NCBI RefSeq assembly: GCF_011742875.1
Contig: NZ_JAAQTL010000001.1
Location: 2,046,001 to 2,110,000 of the forward strand
Direction: 5' to 3'
Length of the DNA: 64,000 nucleotides
Source: Luteibacter yeojuensis
GTDB taxonomy: Bacteria > Pseudomonadota > Gammaproteobacteria > Xanthomonadales > Rhodanobacteraceae
Under the pieces are notes generated by a model. The model ran no database searches and was not told the origin of the DNA. It was given only the letters and a program-made list of their open reading frames with translations. Each line of letters opens with the position of its first letter. Positions within the stretch are counted from its first letter, which is position 1. Position numbers and translations under genes: made by a program. Below are positions 55,660-64,000 of this stretch, in pieces.

Positions 55660-56472
55660 TTGACTGAAATCATCGTCGTCACCTCCGGCAAAGGCGGAGT
55701 CGGCAAGACCACCACCAGCGCCTCCCTCGCGACCGGCCTCGCCATGCAGGGCAAGAAGGTCGCCGTCATCGACTTCGACGTCGGCCTGCGCAACCTCGAC
55801 CTCATCATGGGGTGCGAGCGGCGCGTGGTGTACGACTTCGTCAACGTCGTGCACGGCGAAGCCGCGCTCAAGCAGGCGCTGATCAAGGACAAGCGGCACG
55901 AAAACCTGTTCGTGCTCGCCGCCTCGCAAACCCGCGACAAGGATGCCCTCACCCAGGAAGGCGTCGAGAAGGTACTCGACGATCTGGTGAAGGAAGGTTT
56001 CGACTACGTTGTCTGCGACTCCCCCGCCGGCATCGAGAAGGGCGCACACCTGGCGATGTACTTCGCCGACCATGCCGTGGTCGTGGTGAACCCGGAGGTG
56101 TCCTCCGTGCGCGACTCCGACCGCATCCTCGGCCTGCTCGCGAGCAAGACCCGCCGCGCCGAGAAGGGCGAGGGTCCGGTGCAACAGCACCTGCTGCTCA
56201 CGCGCTACAACCCGAATCGCGTCGAAGCCGGCGAGATGCTCAGCGTGAAGGACGTCGAGGAAATCCTCGGCATCTCCGTCGTCGGCGTCATTCCGGAATC
56301 GGAAAACGTGCTCGCCGCATCGAATGCCGGCGTGCCGGTGATCCTCGACGACGACTCGAACGCCGGCGCGGCGTACAAGGACACCGTGGCCCGCATCCTC
56401 GGCGAAGAGCGCCCCCTGCGCTTCCTCGAGCCGGTCAAGAAGGGCTTCCTCAAGCGCGTCTTCGGAGGTTGA
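55660..56472 (+). CDS. minD: Septum site-determining protein MinD
   Basis: MinD is the membrane-cycling ATPase that recruits MinC. The 270-aa protein has the deviant Walker [11 protein letters not shown] (9-18, Lys11 and Lys16), [14 protein letters not shown], and the C-terminal amphipathic helix for membrane binding ([12 protein letters not shown]). It starts with TTG at 55660-55662 behind CGGAGA; no in-frame ATG gives the conserved N-terminus. minE follows after 2 nt. Confidence 0.97.
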   Translation: MTEIIVVTSGKGGVGKTTTSASLATGLAMQGKKVAVIDFDVGLRNLDLIMGCERRVVYDFVNVVHGEAALKQALIKDKRHENLFVLAASQTRDKDALTQEGVEKVLDDLVKEGFDYVVCDSPAGIEKGAHLAMYFADHAVVVVNPEVSSVRDSDRILGLLASKTRRAEKGEGPVQQHLLLTRYNPNRVEAGEMLSVKDVEEILGISVVGVIPESENVLAASNAGVPVILDDDSNAGAAYKDTVARILGEERPLRFLEPVKKGFLKRVFGG

Positions 56473-56474
56473 GC

Positions 56475-56747
56475 ATGGGTATCCTCGATTTCCTGAAGCG
56501 CAAGCCCGAGCCGAGCGCCGGCGTCGCCAAGGAGCGCCTGCGCATCATCGTCGCCCAGGAGCGCTCGACGCGCGGCGGCCCCGACTACCTGCCGCTGCTG
56601 CGCAACGAGCTGCTGGAAGTCATCCGCAAGTACGTCAACGTCGACGTCGAGGCCGTGAACATCAACCTCGAGCGCGATAGCGGCCACGAGGTGCTGGAGC
56701 TGTCCGTCGCCCTGCCCGACGGCAAGCCGGCCGCCTCGGCGGGTTGA
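56475..56747 (+). CDS. minE: Cell division topological specificity factor MinE
   Basis: MinE stimulates MinD ATPase and drives pole-to-pole oscillation. The 90-aa protein has the N-terminal membrane helix ([14 protein letters not shown]), the MinD-binding region with [14 protein letters not shown], and the C-terminal dimerisation domain. GGAGG precedes the ATG. It completes the minCDE set, followed after 4 nt by the gene for an HExxH protein. Confidence 0.97.
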   Translation: MGILDFLKRKPEPSAGVAKERLRIIVAQERSTRGGPDYLPLLRNELLEVIRKYVNVDVEAVNINLERDSGHEVLELSVALPDGKPAASAG

Positions 56748-56751
56748 ATCC

Positions 56752-57273
56752 GTGGGCGGGAGCGTGAGTCACTGGGTCCCTGACGTCGCGGGGACGACGA
56801 CGGCTTCCGGCGATCCCGCCGACGCGGTGCTGCGCGTCGGCGGGATCGGCTTCGATGGGCCGCGCGCGCTGCTCGCCCGGCACGGCCTGATGCTCGTGCC
56901 CGTCGCCGACGGCGAGGCCATTCCCGGCAGCTTCTGGGGCGACACCGAGGCCGGCATCATCGGTACGACGGTCTATGCACGGGCCGACACCCCGGTGCAT
57001 TCCCTTCTGCACGAGGCCTGTCACCTCATCGTGCTGCCTGCGGAAAAACGCGCGCTCGTGCATACCGACGCCACCGATTCCATCGAGGAAGAGGACGCCA
57101 CCTGCTACCTGCAGATCGTCCTGGCCGACCAGTTGCCTGGCGTCGGCTCCGCCCGACTGATGGAAGACATGGACCGCTGGGGCTACACCTACCGCCTCGG
57201 CTCGACGCGCGCATGGTTCGAGCAGGATGCGAGCGAAGCGCGGGCTTTCCTGCGCGCCCGCGGCCTGCTTTAG
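56752..57273 (+). CDS. Putative zinc metallopeptidase-like protein (HEACH motif)
   Basis: A 173-aa protein with a GTG start 4 nt behind minE; a second GTG at 56764 is an alternative. The motif SLLHEACHLIV (about 85-95) fits the HExxH zinc site. A downstream EEEDATCYLQI could supply the third ligand. No signal peptide or membrane segment is seen. Known families with short HExxH domains include ImmA/IrrE-like peptidases, but I could not assign one. The close spacing suggests cotranscription with minCDE. Confidence 0.65.
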   Translation: MGGSVSHWVPDVAGTTTASGDPADAVLRVGGIGFDGPRALLARHGLMLVPVADGEAIPGSFWGDTEAGIIGTTVYARADTPVHSLLHEACHLIVLPAEKRALVHTDATDSIEEEDATCYLQIVLADQLPGVGSARLMEDMDRWGYTYRLGSTRAWFEQDASEARAFLRARGLL

Positions 57274-57306
57274 GAAAAAACCGCCCGCGGAAGGCCCGGA
57301 ACCGGA

Positions 57307-58575
57307 TCAACCGGGCTCGTTGCGCTCGATCTGCGCGACCACGTTCGTCGCCGCCGCGGCCTTCGCCGAGGCCAGCCGGCGGCGCTCCAGGTAGATATAC
57401 CAGCCCCAGCCACCCAAGCCGATGGCGCACATCGCGGTGGCGCCCAGGGCGAGCGTCAGCATGCTGCCCGACAGCGCCGGCGACAGCACGCCCGCCACCA
57501 GGGCCGTGACCAACAGGCTGAAGAACGCCTGCACCGAGGACACGCCGCCGCGTTGTTCGGGGAATCGATCCAGCAAAAGCAGGGTCAGCGTGGGAAAGGC
57601 GAGCTGCACGCCGCAACCATAGAGCGCCAGCGGCAGCGTGGACCATGGCACGCGCGGCGTATCCATCGTCATCGACAGGACCAGGCTGATGGCGCAGGAC
57701 GAGAGCATCGCCACGTAACCCCAGGTCACCGTGTTCGCCGCGCTGACCCGTCCCGCCACGCGGCCCGAGATGAACGCCCCCGAGACCATGCCGGTCACCA
57801 CCGGCACGAACAGCCAGGGGAAACCGTCCACGCCCAGGTGCAGGTGGTTGCGGATCACCTGCGGCGCCGAGGCCACATAAAGGAACAACCCGGAGAAATT
57901 GACCGAGCTGGAGATCGCCAGTGGCCAGAACGGCAGGTCGCGGCCGATGCGCAGGTAACCGGCAAGCAGCGGGCGCGGCCGGAACACGGTGCGCTTCTCC
58001 ACCGGATGCGATTCCATCAGGAAAGTCCACACGCTGAAGGTCAGCAACAGCGTGAAGCCCGACAATGCCCAGAAAATGCCGCGCCAGCCGTCGATGCCGA
58101 GCAGCCAGGCGCCGACGATGGGGGCGATGGCCGGCGCGACGCCGAAGATCATCATCACCTTGGACATCATCCGCTGGGCTTCTTCGCCGTGCATGGTGTC
58201 GCGTACCACCGCGCGGCCGACCACGATGCCCGCGCCGCCGCAGAGCCCTTGCAGCACGCGGCATCCCAGCAGGAACGCGAAGCTCGGCGCCATGGCCGCC
58301 CCCAGGGAGGCCACGGTGTAGAGCGCCATCGCGATCACGATGACGGGTTTGCGCCCGTAGGCGTCGGACAGCGCGCCGTGGAAGAGGCTCATCGCCGCGT
58401 AGGCCAGCAGGTACACGCTGAGCAGCTGCTGCAAGGCGACGTCGCCCACGCTGAATTCGCGGCCGATGTCCGGAAAGCCAGGAAAGATCGCGTCGATCGA
58501 GAACGGCCCGATCATCGACAGCGCCGCGAGCAACAGGGGAAGATGGCGACGCGGGTCGCGGGTCGCTGGCGACAT
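57307..58575 (-). CDS. Bcr/CflA-family MFS drug exporter
   Basis: A 422-aa 12-TM proton-driven exporter, start chosen at ATG 58573-58575 (MSPATRDP). Conserved features of the family are MIGPFSIDAIFPGFPDIGREF in TM1, motif A GALSDAYGRKPVI (about 73-85) and motif C-like GWRGIFWALSG. The longer frame to 58656 adds 27 residues without support. Such proteins often export bicyclomycin-like or sulfonamide drugs, or dipeptides. The substrate is not determined by sequence. It is convergent with the minE-linked gene. Confidence 0.92.
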   Translation of the reverse strand: MSPATRDPRRHLPLLLAALSMIGPFSIDAIFPGFPDIGREFSVGDVALQQLLSVYLLAYAAMSLFHGALSDAYGRKPVIVIAMALYTVASLGAAMAPSFAFLLGCRVLQGLCGGAGIVVGRAVVRDTMHGEEAQRMMSKVMMIFGVAPAIAPIVGAWLLGIDGWRGIFWALSGFTLLLTFSVWTFLMESHPVEKRTVFRPRPLLAGYLRIGRDLPFWPLAISSSVNFSGLFLYVASAPQVIRNHLHLGVDGFPWLFVPVVTGMVSGAFISGRVAGRVSAANTVTWGYVAMLSSCAISLVLSMTMDTPRVPWSTLPLALYGCGVQLAFPTLTLLLLDRFPEQRGGVSSVQAFFSLLVTALVAGVLSPALSGSMLTLALGATAMCAIGLGGWGWYIYLERRRLASAKAAAATNVVAQIERNEPG

Positions 58576-58687
58576 GGTGCGGCAGTGCCCTACGGGGAAG
58601 AGCGCAAAGTATAACCGCAGGGTCTTGCGCTCGCGGTCCGGCGGCCATCGGTTCATAATCGGTCCAACGATCCTTCGCGGGGGTAAC

Positions 58688-59077
58688 GTGGGTTACACGG
58701 GGTTCCTGGCCGTCGGCATAGGCGGCATGCTGGGTTGTTGGCTGCGCTGGTGGCTCGCGGTCGCCTTCAACCCCCTCTTTCCGACGCTGCCGCTCGGCAC
58801 CCTCGCGGCCAATCTCACGGGTGGCCTGCTCATGGGCATCGCCCTGGGTGTCTTCGATCACTTCCAGACACTGCCGGTCGAGGCACGCCTGCTCGTCGCC
58901 ACCGGCTTCCTCGGCGGCCTCACCACCTTCTCCACCTTCTCGGCCGAAGCCTCCGCGCTGCTGCTGCGCCAGCAGTACGCGTGGTTCGCCGCGCATGCGG
59001 GGCTGAACCTGGCGGGATCCATCGCCATGACGATCGCCGGCCTGGCGATCACGCGCGGAGTACTCCGGCACTTCTAG
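58688..59077 (+). CDS. crcB: Fluoride ion channel CrcB (Fluc)
   Basis: Exports fluoride as a dual-topology dimer. The 129-aa product starts at GTG 58688-58690 behind GGGGG and has four TM segments with the conserved GIGGMLGCWLRWW start, the NLTGGLLMG segment and GFLGGLTTFSTFS (about 74-86), where the break helix and Phe box lie. No fluoride riboswitch consensus was seen in the 110-nt gap upstream. Confidence 0.94.
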   Translation: MGYTGFLAVGIGGMLGCWLRWWLAVAFNPLFPTLPLGTLAANLTGGLLMGIALGVFDHFQTLPVEARLLVATGFLGGLTTFSTFSAEASALLLRQQYAWFAAHAGLNLAGSIAMTIAGLAITRGVLRHF

Positions 59078-59130
59078 TCATACGACGCCGCGCGGTGCGG
59101 CAACGAGGGTCACAAGGAATCATCGACGCC

Positions 59131-60255
59131 ATGAACCACGATTCTTCTTCTCTCCGGACACGCGCGCAGGAATTGCTGGAACACGCCGGCGTCACCATCG
59201 GCGGCGACCGCCCCACCGACCTCGTGGTGCACGACGAGCGCACCTACGCCCGCGTCTTCGCGCATGGTTCCCTTGGCCTCGGCGAGGCCTATATGGACGG
59301 CTGGTGGGACGTGGCCGACATGCCCGGCTTCTTTGCCCGCGTGCTCTCGTCGCACCTCGACGAGTCGCTGCGCACGCTGGACACGCTGATCGCGCACCTC
59401 AAGGCCCGCTTCCTCAACATGCAGCGCGGCGAGAACGCCTGGGAGGTGGGCCGCCAGCATTACGACCTCGGCAACGACCTCTTCGAGGCGATGCTGGGCA
59501 AGCGCCTGGTCTACTCCTGCGGCTACTGGGCCCAGGCGGACAACCTGGACGACGCGCAGGAAGCCAAACTGGACCTCATCTGCCGCAAGCTCCAACTGAC
59601 ACCCGGCCAGCGCATCCTCGACATCGGCTGCGGCTGGGGCGAGGCGCTGAAGTTTGCCGCGGAGCGTTATGGGGTGAGCGGCGTGGGCGTCACCATCTCC
59701 CGGGAACAGGCGGCTTTCGCGCGCGACCTGTGCAAGGGACTGCCGATCGAGATCCGGCTGCAGGACTACCACGAGCTCGACGAGCGCTTCGACGCCATCC
59801 TCTCGGTCGGCATGTTCGAACACGTCGGCGGCAAGAACCATCGCAGCTGGTTCGAGGTGGCCCGGCGATGCCTGCGGCCGGGCGGCCTCGCCCTGCTCCA
59901 CACCATCGGCAGCAACGGTGCGCCGGGCCGGCCCGATCCGTGGATCGAAAAATACATCTTCCCCAATTCGGTCATTCCCGCCATGAGCCAGGTCGCCGCG
60001 GCCCTGGAAGGCCTGTTCGTGGTGGAGGACTGGCACAACTTCGGCGCCGACTACGACCGCACGCTGATGGCCTGGCGGGAGAATGTCGACGCCGCATGGC
60101 CGCGCCTCTCGGCGAGCTACGATGAGCGGTTCCGGCGCATGTGGCACTTCTACCTCGGCTGTTCGGCGGGCGTGTTCCGCAGCCGGCGCGACCAGTTGTG
60201 GCAGCTCACGCTCTCGGCGGAAGGCGTGCCCGGCGGCTATCGCGTGCCGCGCTGA
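59131..60255 (+). CDS. cfa: Cyclopropane-fatty-acyl-phospholipid synthase
   Basis: Methylates the double bond of unsaturated phospholipid acyl chains using AdoMet. The 374-aa product starts at ATG 59131 after AAGGA. It has the N-terminal lipid-binding part (about 1-100, GSLGLGEAYMDGWWD), the AdoMet loop ILDIGCGWGE (about 166-175), and the conserved VGMFEHVG and YIFPN motifs of CFA synthases. It lies between crcB and an MFS gene on the same strand. Confidence 0.95.
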   Translation: MNHDSSSLRTRAQELLEHAGVTIGGDRPTDLVVHDERTYARVFAHGSLGLGEAYMDGWWDVADMPGFFARVLSSHLDESLRTLDTLIAHLKARFLNMQRGENAWEVGRQHYDLGNDLFEAMLGKRLVYSCGYWAQADNLDDAQEAKLDLICRKLQLTPGQRILDIGCGWGEALKFAAERYGVSGVGVTISREQAAFARDLCKGLPIEIRLQDYHELDERFDAILSVGMFEHVGGKNHRSWFEVARRCLRPGGLALLHTIGSNGAPGRPDPWIEKYIFPNSVIPAMSQVAAALEGLFVVEDWHNFGADYDRTLMAWRENVDAAWPRLSASYDERFRRMWHFYLGCSAGVFRSRRDQLWQLTLSAEGVPGGYRVPR

Positions 60256-60303
60256 CGGAGCGAGCCGGACCTGCCGGCGATCCCACGGCATTGACGGAAG
60301 CGT

Positions 60304-61458
60304 ATGAACGAACTCGTCGAAACGGACGTCCCTGCACGGCTCGACCGGCTGCGCTGGGGACGCTTCCACACCCTGGTCGCCACCGCGCTCGGCATCACCT
60401 GGGTGCTCGACGGCCTCGAGGTCACCATCACCGGCGCCATCGCCGGGGCGCTCAAGTCGAGCCCCGTACTCCACTTGAGCGATACCCAGGTGGGCCTCGC
60501 GGGCAGCCTCTACCTCGTCGGCGCCGTCGCCGGCGCGCTGGGCGCGGTGGTCCTGCTCGATACCGGATGGCTGCCGCCGGAGATCGGCTGGCGATTCACC
60601 TTCGGGCTCGGCGCCGTGCTTGGCCTGGGCATCCTCGTCCTGCGCCGCTGGATTCCGGAAAGCCCGCGCTGGCTCATGCTGCACGGACGCATCGGCGAAG
60701 CCGAGGCCATCGTCCGCCAGATCGAAGACCGCCTCGGCGCCGCGCCGCCGGACCGGCCGCTGCCGCGCCTCCGCCTTCGGCCGCGCGGCCTCACGATGGC
60801 CGACGTGGCCTCCACGCTGTTCCGGCTGTATCCGAAACGCACGCTGCTCGGCCTGGTGCTGATGGCGACCCAGGCCTTCTTCTACAACGCGATCTTCTTC
60901 ACTTACGCCCTGGTTCTCGGGCGCTTCTATGGCGTGGCCGATGCCGATGTCGGGCTTTATCTCCTGCCCTTCGCGGCAGGCAACTTCCTTGGCCCGCTGC
61001 TGCTCGGCAGGTTGTTCGACAGTGTGGGCCGACGGCCGATGATCGCGGCGACCTATGCCCTGTCCGGTTTGCTCCTGTTCGCCACGGCGTGGCTGTTCGT
61101 CAACGGCTGGCTCGATGCGCGCATGCAGACGCTCGCCTGGAGCGCGGTGTTCTTCTTCGCCTCGGCAGCCGCAAGCTCGGCCTACCTCACGGTAAGCGAA
61201 AGCTTTCCCCTGGAACTTCGGGCCCTGGCCATCGCCCTGTTTTATGCCTTCGGCACGGCGCTTGGTGGCGTCGCGGGGCCGTGGCTGTTCGGCACACTCA
61301 TCGGTACCGGCGAACGCGGCGCCATCGGCGGCGGGTACGCGCTGGGCGCCTCGCTCATGCTCGTCGGCGCCGTGGCGGCCTGGTGGCTGGGGCTCGCCGC
61401 CGAACGCCGGCCGCTCGAGGACGTCGCCACGCCGCTCGCTCACGCCGAGAATCCATAA
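60304..61458 (+). CDS. MFS transporter with an apparent internal deletion
   Basis: A 384-aa product from ATG 60304. The N-terminal MNELVETDVPARLDRLRWGR and the GITWVLDGLEVT segment, and the C-terminal half (WIPESPRWLMLHGR, LFDSVGRRPM), follow a well-populated MFS family of about 480 aa. Around residues 68-86 the sequence jumps from the middle of TM2 (SLYLVGAVAGAL) to the middle of TM5 (GAVVLLDTGWLPPEIGW). Motif A (G-x-x-x-D-R-x-G-R) after TM2, TM3 and TM4, about 95 residues, are missing in frame. The protein may be non-functional or repurposed. The comparison is from memory. Confidence 0.75.
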   Translation: MNELVETDVPARLDRLRWGRFHTLVATALGITWVLDGLEVTITGAIAGALKSSPVLHLSDTQVGLAGSLYLVGAVAGALGAVVLLDTGWLPPEIGWRFTFGLGAVLGLGILVLRRWIPESPRWLMLHGRIGEAEAIVRQIEDRLGAAPPDRPLPRLRLRPRGLTMADVASTLFRLYPKRTLLGLVLMATQAFFYNAIFFTYALVLGRFYGVADADVGLYLLPFAAGNFLGPLLLGRLFDSVGRRPMIAATYALSGLLLFATAWLFVNGWLDARMQTLAWSAVFFFASAAASSAYLTVSESFPLELRALAIALFYAFGTALGGVAGPWLFGTLIGTGERGAIGGGYALGASLMLVGAVAAWWLGLAAERRPLEDVATPLAHAENP

Positions 61459-61539
61459 GTGCGGACCACTCCTACAGCACTTTCTTTCGTGTCCCGCTAA
61501 ACTGCGCCCACCTCAGCAGTTCACCAGGGAATCCAGGGC

Positions 61540-61749
61540 GTGCAGCAACGTAATTTCGCCGTATCGGTGGTCCAGCCCGGCGGCAAGGTCGCCATCGAGA
61601 TCGAGTTCAACGAGAAGGTCCACGGCCTGTCCGGCGACACCGTGTGGCTGTCGCTCGAGGACGACGCCAGCCTCGAAGACGCCGAAGCCCTGCGCGCCCT
61701 GCTCGAGCGCATCGGTCACCGCATCACGGTCACGAACGTACGCTCCTGA
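61540..61749 (+). CDS. Small conserved-looking hypothetical protein, 69 aa
   Basis: GTG start at 61540 behind AGGG (weak). The product is acidic, with beta strands followed by a helix (LEDDASLEDAEALRALLERI), no TM and no Cys. It overlaps the tail of the following convergent gene by 20 nt. The codon use and balanced composition look real, but no family was recognised. Confidence 0.55.
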   Translation: MQQRNFAVSVVQPGGKVAIEIEFNEKVHGLSGDTVWLSLEDDASLEDAEALRALLERIGHRITVTNVRS

Positions 61750-62158
61750 CCTGCGCGGCGGTGTCCTTCACGGCCACCGCAAGCGGCACGACGCGCGGCG
61801 CGAGCCGATGGTGGTTCACGCCGTGCACTTTCCCGCATCCGAGGCAATGCCGGGTCCGGCCCAGTCCGTGTCGCGCCGCGCGCGGCGGCCCGAGCAGACA
61901 ACCGCACACATAGCAGCCGGCGATCGCACCGCGGTCCCATAGCCGGAGCTTCAGGGTCTGGATAGCGACCAGGACCAGGCCGATCGCCAGGCCGGCGGCG
62001 AACGTCCACGCCGGCAGGTTCGAATACAGGGAAAGGGTGCCGAGATCGCCCGGCATCCCTTGCGTCGCCTTCAGCGCGGCCGCCCCCAGGGTTCCGCCGG
62101 CAACCGCGAGCCCGGCGGGCAGGTACAACCGAAAAACCATGCGTCCCACGTACGACAT
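61730..62158 (-). CDS. Membrane protein with C-terminal Cys pairs, 142 aa
   Basis: ATG at 62156-62158. Two hydrophobic segments (about 12-29 and 48-66) are followed by a soluble tail with CYVCGC (82-87) and CLGCGK (105-110), which could form a zinc ribbon or heme-type site, and a His pair (VNHH). It is tail-to-tail with the 69-aa gene. Not assigned to a family. Confidence 0.6.
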   Translation of the reverse strand: MSYVGRMVFRLYLPAGLAVAGGTLGAAALKATQGMPGDLGTLSLYSNLPAWTFAAGLAIGLVLVAIQTLKLRLWDRGAIAGCYVCGCLLGPPRAARHGLGRTRHCLGCGKVHGVNHHRLAPRVVPLAVAVKDTAAQVRSVRS

Positions 62159-62245
62159 GCGTATGCCCCCTTCTCCCTGCCGGATCCTCCCGGCGAGGGC
62201 AGATTGTCGGTAAGGGGGTCTATCGATTGTGAACGGCGGGAGGCA

Positions 62246-64000
62246 TCAGGCTTTCGCGGGGCTCCCGAACGACGGCGGGCGGTCGGCGGCGGACTTGCCG
62301 AACGATTCGTTCGGCGTGTCGCCCATGACGAACGACAGCGTGCCGCCTGCCGTGAGCTCCTTGTGCGAAATCCAGCTCTTCGTCCACGGCTGGCCGTTCC
62401 AGGTCACCGACTGGATGTACGCGCGACCCGGCCCATTGTCCTTCGTCTCGATCACCAGCGTCCGGCCACCGCCGACCTTCAGTTCCGCGCGGTCCAGGAT
62501 CGGGCTGCCGAACACGTAGTTCGTGCTCACTGGGTCCACCGCATACAGGCCCATCGCGCTCATCACGTACCAGGCGCTCATCTGGCCGCAGTCCTCGTTG
62601 CCGGGAAGGCCGTCGGGTTCGGGCAGGTACATCGTCTCGAGCAGCATGCGGACGCGCGCCTGCGTCTTGTGATGCGTGCCGCTGTATGCGTAGAGGTAGG
62701 GCATGTGGTGCCCCGGCTCGTTGCCGAAAGCGTACTGGCCCACCAGGCCGGCGATATCCGGCGGCGCATTGTCCGGCAGCGTCGGGTCGGCATTGAACAG
62801 CGCATCGAGTTTCTTCTCGAACGCCTGCTCGCCACCGAACAGTGCCATGTAGTTGTAGACGTCGTGCTGGTTGAGGAAGGTGGCCTGCCAGGCGTTCGAC
62901 TCGGTAAAGTCGCGCCAGCGCTTCGAATGCCCGATGGAGACCGGGTCGAACGGCTCGATCCAGCTGCCGTCCTCCGCGCGCGGACGCACAAACTGCTTTT
63001 CCTTGTCGAAGACATTGGCGTAGTTCTTCGACTGCTTGCGCAGCAGCTCGGCATCCTCGGCATGCCCTAGCGCGTCGGCCATGTGCGCCACCGCCCAGTC
63101 GTCGTATGCGTATTCGAGCGTCTTGCTGACCGCCTCGCCTTCCTTGTCGCTGGGGATGTAACCGAGCTTGCGGTAATAGGTCAGGCCGAAATAATCGTCC
63201 TGCATCGCACGCCGGCGGAACACCGGCCAGGCCTTCGCGTAATCGATGCCGGTGAAGCCCTTGGCCTGCGCTTCGGCGAGCACGACGGCGGAGTGGTAGC
63301 CGATCATGCACACCGTCTCGATACCCTGCAGCGGCCACACCGGTGCGCCGCTGGGGCTTTCCACCGCGTTGCGGACGATGCCGTCGACGAGGTCGGGCAC
63401 GCGCTCGGATTGGTAAAGCGTGAGCAGCGGATGCTCTGCGCGATAGGTGTCCCACAGCGAATAGGTGCTGTAATTGTGCCGCCCCTCGGGCAGCGTGTGC
63501 ACCGCCTTGTCCATGCCGCGGTAGCGGCCGTCGATGTCGCTGAAGACCGTGGGCGCGAGCATCGTGTGGTAAAGCGAGCTGTAGAAGGTACGCTTGATCT
63601 TGTCGGACGACGAGTCGATATGGATCTTCGAGAGCTCTCCTTCCCACTCGGCCTCGGCCGAGGCGCGCACCGCCTCGAAGTCCCAGCCGGGAATCTCGCC
63701 GTCGAGGTTGCGCATGGCGCCGTCGATGTCGACGCCGGAAATGCCGACCTTGACCAGCAGCGGCGCCGACGACGCCTTGTCGAAGTGCAGCGCGGCCTTC
63801 AGGTGGTCGCCCTTCGCGGCCGCCGTGCCGGCGGGCAGTGCCTTGTCGTCCTTGTAGAGCGTGACGCTCGCGACCGGACGGGACAGCTTCATCGCGAAAT
63901 AGATGACACGCCCGCTCGCCCACTGCCACACGCGACGACCGCCCACGAGGGTATCGTTGCCGACCAGCGTCAGCTCGGCATCCGTGACGTTCGTCGGCTT
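62246..64000 (-). CDS. Glycoside hydrolase family 92 (alpha-1,2-mannosidase-like), C-terminal part
   Basis: The frame stays open to the window end, so at least 584 C-terminal residues are here and the N-terminus, with any signal peptide, is missing. Typical GH92 features are TYSLWDTYRAEHPLL, GYHSAVVLAEA, the LPGNEDCGQMSAWYVMSAMG active-site region and GSPILDRAEL. GH92 enzymes are calcium-dependent exo-mannosidases, usually exported and acting on mannans or N-glycans. Linkage specificity cannot be read here. Confidence 0.92.
   Translation of the reverse strand, partial: KPTNVTDAELTLVGNDTLVGGRRVWQWASGRVIYFAMKLSRPVASVTLYKDDKALPAGTAAAKGDHLKAALHFDKASSAPLLVKVGISGVDIDGAMRNLDGEIPGWDFEAVRASAEAEWEGELSKIHIDSSSDKIKRTFYSSLYHTMLAPTVFSDIDGRYRGMDKAVHTLPEGRHNYSTYSLWDTYRAEHPLLTLYQSERVPDLVDGIVRNAVESPSGAPVWPLQGIETVCMIGYHSAVVLAEAQAKGFTGIDYAKAWPVFRRRAMQDDYFGLTYYRKLGYIPSDKEGEAVSKTLEYAYDDWAVAHMADALGHAEDAELLRKQSKNYANVFDKEKQFVRPRAEDGSWIEPFDPVSIGHSKRWRDFTESNAWQATFLNQHDVYNYMALFGGEQAFEKKLDALFNADPTLPDNAPPDIAGLVGQYAFGNEPGHHMPYLYAYSGTHHKTQARVRMLLETMYLPEPDGLPGNEDCGQMSAWYVMSAMGLYAVDPVSTNYVFGSPILDRAELKVGGGRTLVIETKDNGPGRAYIQSVTWNGQPWTKSWISHKELTAGGTLSFVMGDTPNESFGKSAADRPPSFGSPAKA

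Noticed and set aside
58576..58687. Fluoride riboswitch before crcB
   Set aside because: The short gap has no match to the fluoride riboswitch core I know. Nothing was folded, so this is only a negative reading.

Overview
The window is a G+C-rich bacterial chromosome segment (no composition was computed). The translation-gene core, MinCDE, LolB and the overall protein character point to a gammaproteobacterium of the Xanthomonadales/Lysobacterales, most likely Rhodanobacteraceae (Luteibacter/Dyella-like). The lineage is an inference from sequence character, not from a search.

Region by region. (1) 1-1695: the left edge carries a truncated DUF6402-like gene and a 91-aa orphan on the minus strand, then about 0.9 kb without a supportable gene. 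(2) 1696-20188: a minus-strand transcription/translation block. In transcription order it runs tRNA-Tyr, tRNA-Gly, tRNA-Thr, tuf (copy 2), tRNA-Trp, secE, nusG, rplK, rplA, rplJ, rplL, rpoB, rpoC, rpsL, rpsG, fusA, tuf (copy 1), intrinsic terminator. The two tuf copies are unusually different from each other. (3) 20227-23624: an acyl-CoA thioesterase, then an overlapping three-gene partner-switching cassette (RsbU-like phosphatase, RsbW-like kinase, STAS protein). (4) 23743-34600: a probable acquired defence island. It starts with a frameshifted integrase remnant. A tightly overlapping minus-strand operon follows: fic, a 46-aa ORF, type III-like res and mod, an NDT/TIR-like Rossmann protein, and a RelE-like/UvrD helicase fusion. 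A cluster of TACCCCATTT-type sites covers the promoter upstream of fic. (5) 34819-43891: housekeeping genes ychF, pth, rplY, prs, tRNA-Gln, a GNAT-IspE fusion, lolB, a TPR lipoprotein and hemA. (6) 44036-54077: prfA, ppk2, an operon of ABC ATPase, permease, GldG-like protein and CtaG, an SRPBCC membrane-anchored protein, and a NarL-type two-component pair. (7) 54269-64000: GNAT-minC, minD, minE, an HExxH protein, a Bcr/CflA exporter, crcB, cfa, an internally deleted MFS transporter, two small orphans and a partial GH92 alpha-mannosidase.

Eight loci of a palindromic REP/BIME-like repeat (core GTAGGAGCCGCTATAGCGGC) sit in the spacers. One of them is fused directly to the integrase remnant at the left edge of the island.

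The best candidate for an under-described system is the six-gene fic/res/mod island. Its gene overlaps imply a single co-translated unit that combines restriction-modification, an NAD/nucleotide-directed enzyme fold, a toxin-helicase fusion and an AMPylator.
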